A DNA stretch of 64,000 bases, from the NCBI GenBank assembly GCA_039654915.1, contig CM077596.1, positions 4,588,001 to 4,652,000 of the forward strand, read 5' to 3'. The position numbers and the translations under genes were made by a program. Positions 33,986 through 45,191 of the stretch are shown piece by piece (position 1 is the stretch's first letter; the number at the start of each line of letters is the position of its first letter). This stretch comes from Aquilaria yunnanensis (Eukaryota; Streptophyta; Magnoliopsida; Malvales; Thymelaeaceae). The notes beneath the pieces were generated by a model that was not told the DNA's origin, ran no database searches, and worked only from the letters and a program-made list of their open reading frames with translations.

Positions 33986-36900
33986 ATGGAGCAAAAACTA
34001 GAGGCGTACAAGATTAAGGATGCTAAGGAGGTGGAAGAAAAATCGGATGAGCCCAATGGAGGGATATCTGCTGTTTTTTGGACACCCATCAATTGGTTCA
34101 GAAAGCTCTCAGAGGAAATGCATTCGAGCTTTGTGTTTGCAGTAATTGTCGTTTATGGCATAAGTCAGGGACTGGGGGGAGCTCTTGGGCGCATAGGCAC
34201 CAAGTATTACATGAAGGATGTACAGCAGGTTGAGCCTTCTGAGTCCCAGGTTTTCACAGCAGTTACTTACCTTCCTTGGATTGTGAAGCCCATTTGGGGC
34301 CTCCTAACTGATGTACTTCCCATTTTTGGATACCGTAGACGGCCTTACTTCATTTTAGCTGGTGAAATATCTTACCATTTAGTTTTTCGTTCAACTTTGA
34401 TCTTGTTGGTAGTTTACATTTCACTGTTATAGATGTGTTCATAGTAGATGAAGTATGGACTTGCCTAGATGCCAGTACAAATGAATGAAATTTGCTCTTC
34501 TATCTACTGGATTAGCTGCTAATTTCATAATGGAAAAACACTTTTTTGTTTTTTGGCTTTTTTATGTGTCCGTGTCTGCCTCAATCATTCAATTGTATGT
34601 AGCCAATAATTAACATTTTCATTTGACAGGCCACTGTTTTCAGCCAATCCTTGTGTATGCTCAGTTTTAAGGGAATTCAAAATTAACATGACAGACTAAT
34701 ATATCTAGTATTGAAAGATGTATCATCTTCATCTCAGTGATTTGTGCAAAGAAAGTTTTTTTTTTTAATCTTTATTCTTGAGGACTTGAATTAGAGATGT
34801 TAATGTTAATGGTGTTAAGGTGAATTAGCAGTCTTGTGTTTAATCTTTTCAATAATTTGATTCAGGTTTGCTTGGTGCCATTTCCATGCTCATAATATCT
34901 CTACATGGTAAGCTGCATATGGTATTTGCGTTGTTGGCATTGACTGCTGGAAGTGCCGGGGTGGCCATTGCGGATGTGACAGTGGACGCATGTGTTGCAC
35001 AAAACAGCAGAAGTCATCCATCTCTTGCAGCTGATATGCAAAGTTTATGTGCTTTCAGCTCCTCCATTGGAGGCCTAGTAGGATTTTCTATCAGTGGTGT
35101 TCTAGTTCGCTGTCTTGGTCCTAAGGTTGGGAGAAGTTCAAATCCATTTACACATACTGAAGATTTTGATTCTCAAATATTAGTTCTTATGCATTTCCCT
35201 TTTCCGTGTTAGGGAGTGTTTGGCCTTCTGACAATTCCCGCTGCACTTCTGCTCGTAGTCGGAACTATGCTTGTGGAGCCCCATATGCCAGACTTCTCGT
35301 ACAATCAGGTATCATATTTCATTGATGCTACCGTCAGTTTAGTTACCTTCACCTTGTACTTAGAATCCTGACTTGGACTCAGGTATATGAGAAGTTCATT
35401 GATGCTGGTAAGGCAATGTGGGTGACACTAAAAGGTCCCTCTGTTTGGAGGCCATGTTTATACATGTACTTATCTTTTGCACTCAGTGTGGATATACAAG
35501 AGGGAATGTTCTACTGGTATACAGACTCAGAAGATGGTCCATCTTTCTCCCAGGTATGCAGTTTAACTTCATTTCTAACCCTGAAGAAATCTAAGATTTT
35601 GACTCTCGGGTATTCAGAAAAGAATCTGATTGATGCTTAAGTGGTCACCAAATGTTCACTTGAACATTTCCTAGTCTTTTAGTTGTACTGCTCTCATGAA
35701 AAGTTTAAGCATGTTTAACAAATACATCAAGAAAAAAGGCTAGTAAAAGAAAAGGATAAAGAAAACAGTTTTTTTTACTTTGATAGAACAGAATCCTTGT
35801 ATTACCACTGGATCAAATACAAATCATAACCTTGGCATAGCAAAGGTGACTGCTCACAAGTTGAGATAAAATTCCACCAACTAGGACTCTGGTACCCTTA
35901 TCTACACATTTTAACACGTAAATCTATTTTGATATCATTAACAATCTGCTGAAAAGATCTTTCAATCTGCTGGATAGATCTTTCTTACTCTTAGACCTGA
36001 GATTTCTTTCCCTCCACAAGTGATGAACTGTTGCTGAGACGGCTGCTTTAATCACCTGACCATAAGGTTGATTCACCGCTCTTCAGGCCCGATGAACTAC
36101 TCCATGCCATATGTGGGGACTTCTGTTAACTCTCCATTGTAGGATCAATCTCCATATTGAGTAATAAAAAAAGGGACCTAGAGAACAAATGATTCAATAT
36201 TACTTTCAAACAGGGGGCATCTTGGAGCTACTCCAGTCCATCTTTTCTTGAGTGACCAAGCACTCAACCAAGCTATAAACGTGTGCCTAGGGACAGCCGA
36301 AATATCACAGATGATGCTTGCCCATCTGCATCCTACAATCTGTTGGCATAATTAATCATAAGCCTCTTGAGGCCGTGATACAGCTCTGCTACTTCTTCAG
36401 TTACAGTGTCAATTCTCAATCGGTTCCAAACTGCCATGAGATTTTTTCCAATGTCCAGGATGCAGTACTTGAAGCTTCTTGGGCCCATAGGTCTTGTCCC
36501 TGACTATAAAAAATGTCTCATTTCTATATCTACATGTTCCTGGTTGTCCTAGTGAGAGATCCCAGTGCTCAGGGTGTGAATGGATAACGCATCTTAAGCA
36601 CGAACTTCTCACCAAACCTCCATTGCATGCATTTCAAATTTTGCATGTTTTAGTGGATGGGAAATGACCTATCGCTAACACAATACTCACATGATCTTGC
36701 AGGAGAATGTCGGTTTCATATTCTCCATAGGAGCGGTTGGTGCACTCTTAGGGGCATTTCTTTATCAAAGTTTTCTCAAGGATCATCCTTTCAGAGACCT
36801 GCTATTCTGGTCTCAGTTGCTACTCTCTTTATCAGGAATGCTGGATCTGATATTGGTGCTGCGGTTAAACCTGAGACTCGGCTTACCGGATTACTTATTC

Positions 36901-37290
36901 ATCGTGGTTGATGGTGCCATGACGCAACTAATTTGGCAGCTTAAATGGATGCCCTTACTTGTGCTTAGTTCAAAGCTTTGTCCCCCGGGCATTGAAGGTA
37001 CCTTCTTTGCTCTCCTCATGTCCATTGACAATGCCGGACTTCTTTCGTCTTCATGGGGAGGAGGATTCCTGCTTCACATCTTGCATGTTTCTCGGACAAA
37101 CTTCGACAATCTCTGGTTGGCTATACTGATTCGAAACTTGTTCAGGCTCTCCCCGTTGTGCATCATATTTTTGGTACCAGGAGGTGATCCAAATTCTTCC
37201 ATCATCCCCAGCGATATATCAGGTGGCCAAGAGGATGAGGAAACTCTAGAGTTGGAGAATATTGAGAAGGTCGCTCTTGTTTTTCGTTAA
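33986..37290 (+). CDS. Folate-biopterin transporter (FBT/BT1 family, major facilitator), five exons
   Basis: This is a predicted multi-pass membrane carrier for folates or pterins, about 496 aa, the usual length for plant FBT2/FBT3-like proteins. Exons: 33986-34361, 34866-35125, 35213-35308, 35383-35553, 36703-37290; every intron is GT...AG and the 1491 coding bases keep one frame. The start is ATG 33986 ([16 protein letters not shown]). Family blocks are [60 protein letters not shown] and [11 protein letters not shown], then [43 protein letters not shown]-like [34 protein letters not shown] and [20 protein letters not shown], then [20 protein letters not shown]. No stop or frameshift is seen, so it is probably functional. 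Which membrane it sits in and the exact substrate cannot be read from sequence. The large intron 4 (35554-36702) holds an antisense LINE piece. Confidence 0.95.
35780..36360 (-). mobile_element. Antisense LINE 3' fragment in intron 4 of the transporter gene
   Basis: Minus-strand reading gives [20 protein letters not shown] around 36250-36310, which fits the start of a zf-RVT domain, and then [20 protein letters not shown] at about 36050-35993, which fits the following Y-x-I-W-x-E-R-N motif of plant LINE ORF2 proteins. It has frameshifts and stops. It is a different copy from the LINE at 7994. No ends or target duplication were identified, so the limits are approximate. Confidence 0.6.
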
Positions 37291-37839
37291 CAATGTGTAT
37301 TGCAGATAGTCCATACAAGTTAAAAGATCGAACCTTGAGGACTTGCAAAATATATGTGGAAGACCATGAAGATTTTGTTGTTTTGTCAAAACTAAACACT
37401 CTCATTTGAATATTTTTTTTTTGTACTTAAATACCAAATTTAACATTGGAAATTTAGGAAAAGAGCAAATTTGGCATTGATGTTTTGAGCAACTTTTTAT
37501 ACTACCGCAGCGGAGCACAAGTATCAAAAAATGACAAAAAACGAATAAGGTGGACCTGGAGGAGTGCAACCTGTTTTACCTAGAGGATAGGTATGAAAAG
37601 TAGACAAATCTTGTTTCTCCTTCAAAGGCGTTTCCCTTTTCCTTCTTGATTTCTTTCACATTAAAGGTACTTTCCCGTTCATTTTTCTTCTTGATTTCTG
37701 ACCGCCATTGAAAATTTTTTTTGCCCGACGATCATAATGGCTTTTATTATTTTTTGGTCTTCGTTCTTTTCTATTCTCTCTATAATTTATTGATGTAAAA
37801 TGGGTGTGGGGGAAGATTGTAAGCAGCGTAGGGAGTTGT
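37291..37839 (+). other. Transporter 3' UTR and non-coding spacer
   Basis: The first 100-150 bp should be the 3' UTR of the transporter. No strong polyadenylation signal was singled out. The remainder holds no recognised gene; short frames on either strand have no family resemblance. Confidence 0.5.
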
Positions 37840-38139
37840 TTGAGCATTTGTTCCGGAAAGGCAATATCATAGGTGAAAAAAGCGATAACATGGGTGAATA
37901 AGTGTTTTAAGTAGAAAAAAAAGTGTTGAGAGGATATGAAAAAGTGTCAAGTTATCCATTTGTAGAGAAATAACACTTTTAATCATAAAAATTTTAGTGT
38001 TTTACCAAATCTGTCCTAAAACTTATCTATTTTCTAATCAAATCCTAATTCCCTTGAACATATAGTGTGTTAGTCGGCAAATGAACTGGTTCGTGTTTCA
38101 ACTGGTGGAAAAGCATTAGAAGAGTTACAAAAGCTATAG

Positions 38140-38887
38140 ATTGTGATAGAGACCCCTGTTCATGAACCACATATCCCTTACTTGTGAACCGTCAACTTAG
38201 TGGTTCACAATTAAAGGGTCTATGATTCACAATAAAGGGGTTTGCAGTTTATGCTTGGGCCCCTAAATGTGGACCATAGACCCTATAATTGTGAACTGCA
38301 AACCCCTAACTGTGAATTGCAGATTAGTGGTTCACAATTAGAGGGTTTACAGTTCATGATTAGGGGGTTTGAGGTTCACATTCAGGCCGTTGAATGAGAA
38401 CCACAAACGCCCTGATTGTGCCTAAATGTGAACTGCAAACTCCTTGATCGTGAACCATATACCCCTACGTGTGAACTGCAGACTTAGTTGTTTACAATTA
38501 AGGGATCTACGGTTCACATTCAGGTCTCTGGTTGTCAACCACATACCCCCTACTTGTAAACCATAGACGTAGTGGTTCAAAATTAGGGGGTATGTGGTTC
38601 ACAGTTAGGCCACTGTTTGTGAACTACATACCCCTGACTGTGAACTACAAAATTAGTGGTTTACAATTAGGGGGTTTGTGCTTCACAATCAGGGGGTTTG
38701 TGGTTCACAATTAGGGGGTATATGGTTCACAGGCAGGGCATATATGGTTCATAATCAGGGGGTATGTGGTTCATGACTAGGGGCCTAAATGTGAACCACA
38801 AACCCCTTGATTGTGAACCATATACCCTTTGCATATGAACCATAGAGTTTATGATTCACAATCAGGGGCCTAAATGTGAGCCACAGA
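38140..38887. repeat. Alternating-orientation GTTCAC minisatellite, left block
   Basis: Units of about 20-25 bp such as GTGAACCACAAACCCCTGAT and its inversion (AATTAGGGGGTTTGTGGTTC, AC) follow each other in mixed orientation, more than twenty in all, with point differences. Neighbouring opposite units can pair into hairpins. Many units on one strand read TGGTTCACAATTAGGGG. Frames read through it are a by-product of the repeat and are not genes. Confidence 0.85.
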
Positions 38888-41621
38888 TGTCGTGCCCTAA
38901 ACTGCCCCTGGCCCATCCGGGCCCAATTATCTAAAACATGCAGCGGAAGTTTAATTAAATCGAAGGGACTTTTATTACTCACTAAGACTTATGGGCACGA
39001 ACCCCAGGATACTTACTGGTACTAGCTTGTTATGTTCTTATTAAAGGTTTAAGTTTAAGTGCTCTTGGAAACAAACTAGCACCTATGTGGATTTCATGTG
39101 TTCATTTTCATGGTATTTACCAAGCTTTAGCCAAGATTATGCATGGCATCCAAAACACCAACTTAAGTTTGAAAACTTATTTTCATGCATATGGTTTGCA
39201 TGCTTATGTGTTTTAGTGTTCACTAGTGCACATAATCACTTAATGCCTTTAGATGCAACTAATGCTTAGGCATATATTAATTCACGTACGTGCACTTGAA
39301 TTCCTTATTAGCCAATCTTTACACATGCATCCAATTTCATGCTTCTCCAAGTTTATTTGCATGTTTTTCTTTGAGTGCGCATACAAAGCCAAACATAGCA
39401 TGCTTTCAACAAAAACATGGGCTTATGGGCCTTTTCCATACTTAACATGCATATGGCCCAAAATTAACCAAGAACATATTCAAATTTTCTAATTTCTTAT
39501 TTAAGCCCAAAACATGCATTTAAGCCCAATTTATACATGCTTCCGATTTTCATGAAAATCATACTTCCATAAAACATGCATGGGCCTTGGTAAGTCCACC
39601 AAGCAATAAAAGCACCCAAAGTGTCCATAGTCCATCTTACAAGCCCAAAATCAAGTTTGGCCGAATTTTAACTAAGTTCATAAATTTGGTCATTTAACTA
39701 AGACCAATTATTACATGCTTAAAAGCAAGCCATAATCCAAAGAACACAAATCCACCTTAAGACGTTGTTCCCACAGTTTCTAGACTCGTAGTCCTGCACA
39801 CAAAGTCCACGCTTATTAGCTTGATTTTCAAGCAACTTAAAATGCTTAGAATACTTAGTATAATTGAGCAATACCATACACATACCCAACCTTTATACCA
39901 CAAAAAGAGTACTCAAGACTTTTAGCTCAATCTTTCGAGCACACTTTTACCTACAAAAGTAGAGTAGGGCGGGTGAGTTTGAAAACTCAATAAGGATTCC
40001 GTATGGCTTCCAAAGCCTAACATATGGCCTTTATGGCCTAACATATGCCAAGAATGTAATGGCAATAAATATTCCAAAAATCCTGCAAAGAAAACATAAA
40101 GACAAAGAAAACACAAAGATACATGTATATACAATAATAATCGAAATCGGGGGTTAGCATGCACAACAAATTCATAGAAGCACACAAACACACGCCACTT
40201 AACACCTTGATTTACAGAAGGGCAGCAAGCATCCCTCAAGTTTTATTTCATTAATTTCACATACTTTTCATTTTCGGAGATCTCACTTAGCATAGGAATT
40301 TAAGGTGGCCTACTTAAATCCTAGCCCATAATGCTTGCTTACTTAACTTAGCTCATGAGCAAAACGGAATTGCTGAAGCAATAATTTAACTTAAGCCCTC
40401 ATAGCACACCTAGGATCATATGGTTCTTTGACCATCACCTAGGGGCCCGAATACTCAAAGAGTATAGGAATCCTTACCAACACCGAAAAGCTCTTAGGAG
40501 CTTGTTTTCCTTCGTTTTCCTTGCTTGCCGGCTCTAGAAATGATTTTCTAGCATAAGAACCAAAATGTCCAGATTTATTAGAATCCATAAAAATACCAAG
40601 AATACTTGGTAATTAACTTAAAGAAATCAAAATACCAAGAACACTTGGTTCATACTTACGAAACCTCAATTAGGAGGTGAGACCGAATTTTGTGTGCTTG
40701 ATGTTCTTCGGACTTTCTTCTTGATTCTTCCTCCCAATGAGCTTAGAAGCTCATATACACAAAGAACTCCTTGAGAAGAGTTCAAAACCTCCAAGAAATG
40801 AAGATGGCCGAATTTCTCTCCTTGGTTTTCTTTGAATCTTTTACTTGATTCTTGCTCTTTGGGTGTTTAGAGCATGAATTCAACCAAGAACACTTGGTTT
40901 TAATTTATGGAAGGGTGATTTCTAGTGATGGCAGAATTTTTGGAGGAAGGAGAAGAGTTAGAAATGTTCTTGGAGAGAAGAACAAGTGTTGGCCAAAACT
41001 AGAGAGAAGGGAGAGAGAGTTTGTAGAGAGAGATTGAAGAAAGAGAGTGAAATGGCTTAAATGAGGTGAGATGAGTGAAGAAATGTATTTTGTTGAATGG
41101 GGGAGTGTATGTACGGTTATGGGTGTCCAAAATGGGTGGGAATAATGCCTTAGTGGAGTAATAATTCAAATGGGAAGTGGGAGACAAAGTGGGGGGACAA
41201 ATTGGAAGAGTTGGTGAAGTTAAATGATGAAGTGGTGAAGGTGGGGGACAAAGGTGAGTGGAGGTGTGGGTGGAGGTGGAGGTGGCATAAAATATATTAT
41301 TTTTAATGGACATGGCTAGCCATGGCATCCAAGGCCATGAAAATGGGTCAATTCCCCACTTAGTCCTCCAATCTTTAGAATTTGGGCAATTGAGCCCAAC
41401 TTACAACAATTCCTTTGTTCAATTGAGTCCTTTATCTTTGAAATCCACCATTTTCACCATTATTTTTCTTGGCCTAAGCCAAGCTTAATTTCATGAATCC
41501 TTAACACTTAATTTAATGTCCCCTCACATTAATTCAGCTAAATTCCCAAATTAGGAAAATTCTTTGGCTCCCAATCCACTTACCCCGGGACCTAATCAGT
41601 TTGGATTTTCCGGGCATTACA
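38888..41621 (-). repeat. Solo LTR (2.7 kb, probably Ty3/gypsy) in the GTTCAC array
   Basis: Read on the minus strand it starts TGTAATGCCCGGAAAATCC and ends GGGGCAGTTTAGGGCACGAC A. The 5-bp duplication ACAGA is exact (38883-38887 and 41622-41626). There is no coding region. It contains a purine-rich tract and a GGTGGA-type simple repeat (about 40970-41285). It belongs to a different family from the solo LTR at 29311. Lack of any gag or pol shows LTR-LTR recombination removed the interior. Confidence 0.9.
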
Positions 41622-41626
41622 ACAGA

Positions 41627-41885
41627 CCCCTTGATTGTGAACCATATATGCCCTGCGTGTGAACCGCAAACTTAATGGTTCACAATTAGGGGTATGTGGT
41701 TCACATTAAGGGCCCTAATTATGAGCTATAAATTCAGTGGTTCACAATCAAAGGGTCTACGGTTCACAATTAAGGGGTTTGTGGTTCACATTTAAGGCCC
41801 TGATTATGAACAAAAAAATTAGTGGTTTACAATCAAGGGGTCTGTGGTTCACATTCAATGTCTTAATAGTGAACCCCTAACCACT
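41627..41885. repeat. GTTCAC minisatellite, right block
   Basis: This is the continuation of the array after the solo LTR: CCCCTTGATTGTGAACCATA, TGGTTCACAATTAGGGGTAT, CGGTTCACAATTAAGGGG and similar units, in both orientations, ending at the right arm of the foldback element. Confidence 0.85.
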
Positions 41886-42110
41886 TGATAAGTTTTAGGA
41901 ATGATTTGGAAAAATAAAAAAAGGTTTAGGACTGAAATTATTTTTCCCCATAAATGGATGGTGGCAAACCACTTTGATGTTTTTTTCTTTACCTTTATCA
42001 CTTCTAATATCCTCTAAACATATTTGCTCCCCTTAAACGCTTTTTCAGCTATGCTTTTTGCTTTTTATTTTGTGTAAATGCTTTTTCTGGAACAACAATT
42101 TTCTCTGGAA

Positions 42111-42900
42111 ACTCTCGACTATCACTAAACTCAAGTGGCTTCAACTAATTCAACAACTAATACAATGATAGTTGGGAAAGAAATAGCCATTCTTCTTCTT
42201 CTTCCAGTCTCCTCGAAAAAATCCACCATTTGAGTGCATGTTTTTTTTTTTGCTTTTCTTACTCCTCCTTGAATTTATGAATTTTTTTTTTCTTTTTTTC
42301 CTTTTACTATAATTTCTCATCTGATTTGTTAATGTTTTATAAATGCTCCTATGAATCCACCACTCCAGAACAAATTTACTTGCATTAATTTTCCCTAAAC
42401 TTTCAATAAATCTGGCCTTTTTTGTTTTTAGCTTAAGTTTCTTCATCTCCATATTTGTTCTTGCAGACCATTATTGAAATTTGAAACATATTAGTTTTGC
42501 CTTGTGCAATTTAGTTTCTTCTTTACTAACTCCACTTTTGAATGCCAACCTTCATTTCCATTCACAATCTTTGGCAATAATTTGTCTCTAAAAAATCACC
42601 AGTTGATGGTGCACTAAGCTCGACTACTGGGTAAATCACTAGTTGATGGTGGTGGCGACACACAATGGAGGTTGAAAAAATCAAGCCAAGAGCATGGTTT
42701 TGGTCGTGTTTGACTGGATAGGGTTCTCGAGCAATGATTTTGACTGTGGAGAACCAAAATTCAGCATAGTTGGTGGCCTTGATTTGTATTGGCTTTATTT
42801 TTTTTTATTTTGGAAATTTGGGTGCTCTTTCATTGATTGGAAAGTTGCACTTTAATCACCTGGTGATCAGCAATGGGCCTAGAAGGCCTAAATCGGGAAG
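42111..42900. other. Non-coding spacer
   Basis: AT-rich sequence with poly-T runs (about 42240-42300). I see no gene. Part of it may belong to the foldback element, whose outer right limit is unclear. Confidence 0.5.
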
Positions 42901-43247
42901 TGTTGGGACTAGGCCATTTTTAAGAGCCCAAACAGACTCCAAGAAAACTTCTTCTTGGAAAGAAATTGCATCCTGTAAATATGGGATAAGCTAGGGGTTT
43001 CTTCTCCCAAGGATGAATTACTCGGAGAAAACCTTGGCCATATAAACCCTTCACTAATCCCGAGGTATGACATTCTAACTCTCTTCTGTTTCTCCCTACT
43101 ACTCTTCACCAGGAAGCTAACTTGAACATCGAAGGGTTTCCCTTGGGAGCACATCCTAAGGCTTTGGCACTATCTTTGTGTGTAGGACTTTAATCTACCG
43201 TTCACCAAGCTTTTGGGCCCAGCTTAATCCAATTGCCTTACCAATCA
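42901..43247 (+). repeat. Tat-B 5' LTR
   Basis: It runs from TGTTGGGACTAGGCC to TTACCAATCA, with a TATAAA box at 43041-43046 and an R/U5 phrase GCTAACTTGAACATCGAAGG typical of this group. The start is the nearest TG fitting the inverted end; it is not confirmed by a second LTR. Confidence 0.6.
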
Positions 43248-43250
43248 ATT

Positions 43251-43270
43251 TGGTGCCGTTTGTGGGAACC
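43251..43270 (+). promoter_or_regulatory. Tat-B primer binding site
   Basis: TGGTGCCGTTTGTGGGAACC follows the LTR end by three bases. It differs slightly from the TGGCGCCGTCTGTGGGAA-type primer site common in Tat and Ogre elements. Confidence 0.7.
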
Positions 43271-43799
43271 CAGGATGGTGAACATTGGATGGTCATAGTT
43301 GGAGAACTAGGACCTGCAAGAGAATGAGCAGGAAAGCCACCGCCCTGAGAAGTCCATAGGCCCATAGGTGAAGAAACACATTAAGGGGATAACTTAAAGA
43401 ATCCCACAGGGCTCCAGAGGGACCCTCTACAAGGGTAAGGTCTTGTGCCCCTGGGGTAACGAACAATTCCAGGCCCAACAGCATGCCCTGTTTAAACAGT
43501 AAGAAATTCAAAGAGCCTTACATAAGGCTATAAAGGAAGCTGTTGAAAGTCACCTAGTGAAAGGGCCTCACTTAGCCCCTGCATGAGGCTAGCCTTTGAG
43601 GGTAAAAATCAATGAGAGATAGTCATTCTTGGACCGTTCAGATGGCCCAAGCGACATTATGCAATCCTACAGAGAGTTGACCAGACGGAGCAGCGTATGC
43701 AGGCCCCCGAGAGCCAAAAGAATGCCCTAGCATTGGCATTGACGTGGAGTACCTATGGCTTTAACCCTTCATAGAAGAGATAATCAATGCTCCCGCTCC

Positions 43800-44620
43800 T
43801 AAGGGTTCCATATGCCAAAAATTAACTTATATGATAGGCTTACAGACCCAGTAAACCATTTACAGAGGTATGTTACCTCCATGAGGCTTGAAAGGGCCTT
43901 CGATGCCACCACACGTAGAGCCTTTAGCTCTATGTTAATAGGAGCTACTGCCTCTTAGTTTGGGGCCAATCGGGGGCATCGCTTCTCCTCATTTAAGAAC
44001 CTTTCCTAGGTGTTCCTGAGACACTTATTGGGAAGCCACTAGACTCTAAAGATGGTAGCCCATCTACTACAGATTCGACAGGGTCACGAGGAGTCCTTAA
44101 GGGACTAAATATAGAGATTCAATGTTCAGACAGTACAAGTGCAGGGGCTATTTCCAGACCTACACTTAGTACCCATTACCTAGGGATTAGCATGATATTC
44201 AAGGCTAGCTTGTGAACTCTAAGAGAACCCCGTATAGGACATAGAAGAATTCCTTGACCGAGCCACAAGATACATACATGCGAAAGAACTAAATTGGCCA
44301 GCAGTTCCTAAGGACCAACCCAAAACTAAAGAAGGTGGATCTAGAAAGAGAGGTAAGGGGATGCAAACTGGAGCCTGCCCTTTCACCCCAAAGATAAACA
44401 AGGTCAAACATCCTCCATGCCTTCGAGAAAAAAAAACCAAATCCCTCAGTGGCCCTCAAAGATGACTCCCTTAGGCATGAAAAACCTAAAAAAGTATTGT
44501 AGATACCATAAAGATAAAGGACACGATATCGAAGATTGTTGGCAGCTAAAAAAGCTGATTGACGAGATGAACTAGGGGGGCAAGTTGAAAGAGTACCTAT
44601 TTAGGCAAAGTTCTCCTTGT
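43800..44620 (+). pseudogene. Tat-B gag remnant
   Basis: Frame fragments read YDRLTDPVNHLQRYVTSMRL ERAFDATTRRAFSSMLIGAT in the core of retrotransposon gag, later FLDRATRYIHAKELNWPAVP, and the spacer motif YCRYHKDKGHDIEDCWQLKK LIDEM. The last one, CxxHxxxGHxxEDCxxL, is the conserved motif between gag and protease in this lineage (compare 57760 in Tat-A). Stops are frequent. Confidence 0.75.
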
Positions 44621-44858
44621 TGAAGACAGGAGAAGAGGCTAGTAGAAGAAATGATGAGGGCGACAATGACAGAGGATAAAGGTCTGAGAGGCTTCGCTCT
44701 CTAAGGGACTGCCGAAATCCTGGACCCTAACAAAGGTGCCCCACATGATCATTAAAGTATAGGCTTTAGCGGCTTGAAGGAGGCAGGAGCGGGAAATTGC
44801 ACAGCTAAAAGCAGTTGACCCTGGTTGGGTCATAACAAGGACTGACAGATCCTAGGTA

Positions 44859-45191
44859 GTGGTCTCATACTTAGACCCGCTCATCTTTAGGGCATGCGTT
44901 AACAACTTTGACATTAAAGGGGTTTACTTAAATACCGGGGCCACTATCAATGCCATTTTCATTGACCTATTGAAAATGATAAAGGTTAAGAGATCCTCCA
45001 TGTTGCTTATGATTGGGCCCACCTTTAAGATAGGCAAGTATGAGGTCACCACAGTCGGGATCACCAAGGTTCCGTTAATGTTATTAGGAAAAGATCACAA
45101 TGGGGAGCTTGCCTTTGATTCTCACAATGTAGCATTTCTTGTCGTAAATGTCTCATCACCCTATAATGCTATTATTAGCCGACTAGCCTAG
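44859..45191 (+). pseudogene. Tat-B aspartic protease, active site altered
   Basis: The fragment reads VSYLDPLIFRACVNNFDIKG then VYLNTGATINAIFIDLLKMI. The family has an aspartate in the D-T-G-A/S position; here it is N-T-G-A, so the catalytic residue is gone. Later FLVVNVSSPYNAIISRLA matches the conserved end of the protease (compare SSYNAILRR in Tat-A). A stop at 45189 ends the frame. Confidence 0.75.

Larger units (their letters stand above)
37840..42110. mobile_element. Foldback-like element: inverted arms around a GTTCAC array
   Basis: The left arm (about 37840-38060) and right arm (about 41880-42110, inverted) are diverged copies. Examples are TGTTCCGGAAAGGCAAT against TGTTCCAGAAAAAGCAT, GAGAGGATATGAAAAAGTG against TAGAGGATATTAGAAGTGA, TCCATTTGTAGAGAAATAA against TCCATTTATGGGGAAAAAT, and CCAAATCTGTCCTAAAACTT against CCAAATCATTCCTAAAACTT. 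Between them is an array of short units in alternating orientation, later split by a solo LTR. Long inverted arms with an inner repeat array suggest a foldback or MULE-like non-autonomous DNA element. There is no transposase, and no exact ends or target duplication were found. Confidence 0.6.

Noticed and set aside
38140..38887. Regularly spaced short repeats resembling a CRISPR array
   Set aside because: The units alternate in orientation, the intervals are themselves repeat variants, the surroundings are plant nuclear DNA, and no cas genes exist.
38532..38982. Open frames with repeated W-F-T-I/V and V-V-H motifs on both strands
   Set aside because: They are translations of the GTTCAC minisatellite and show no protein family resemblance.
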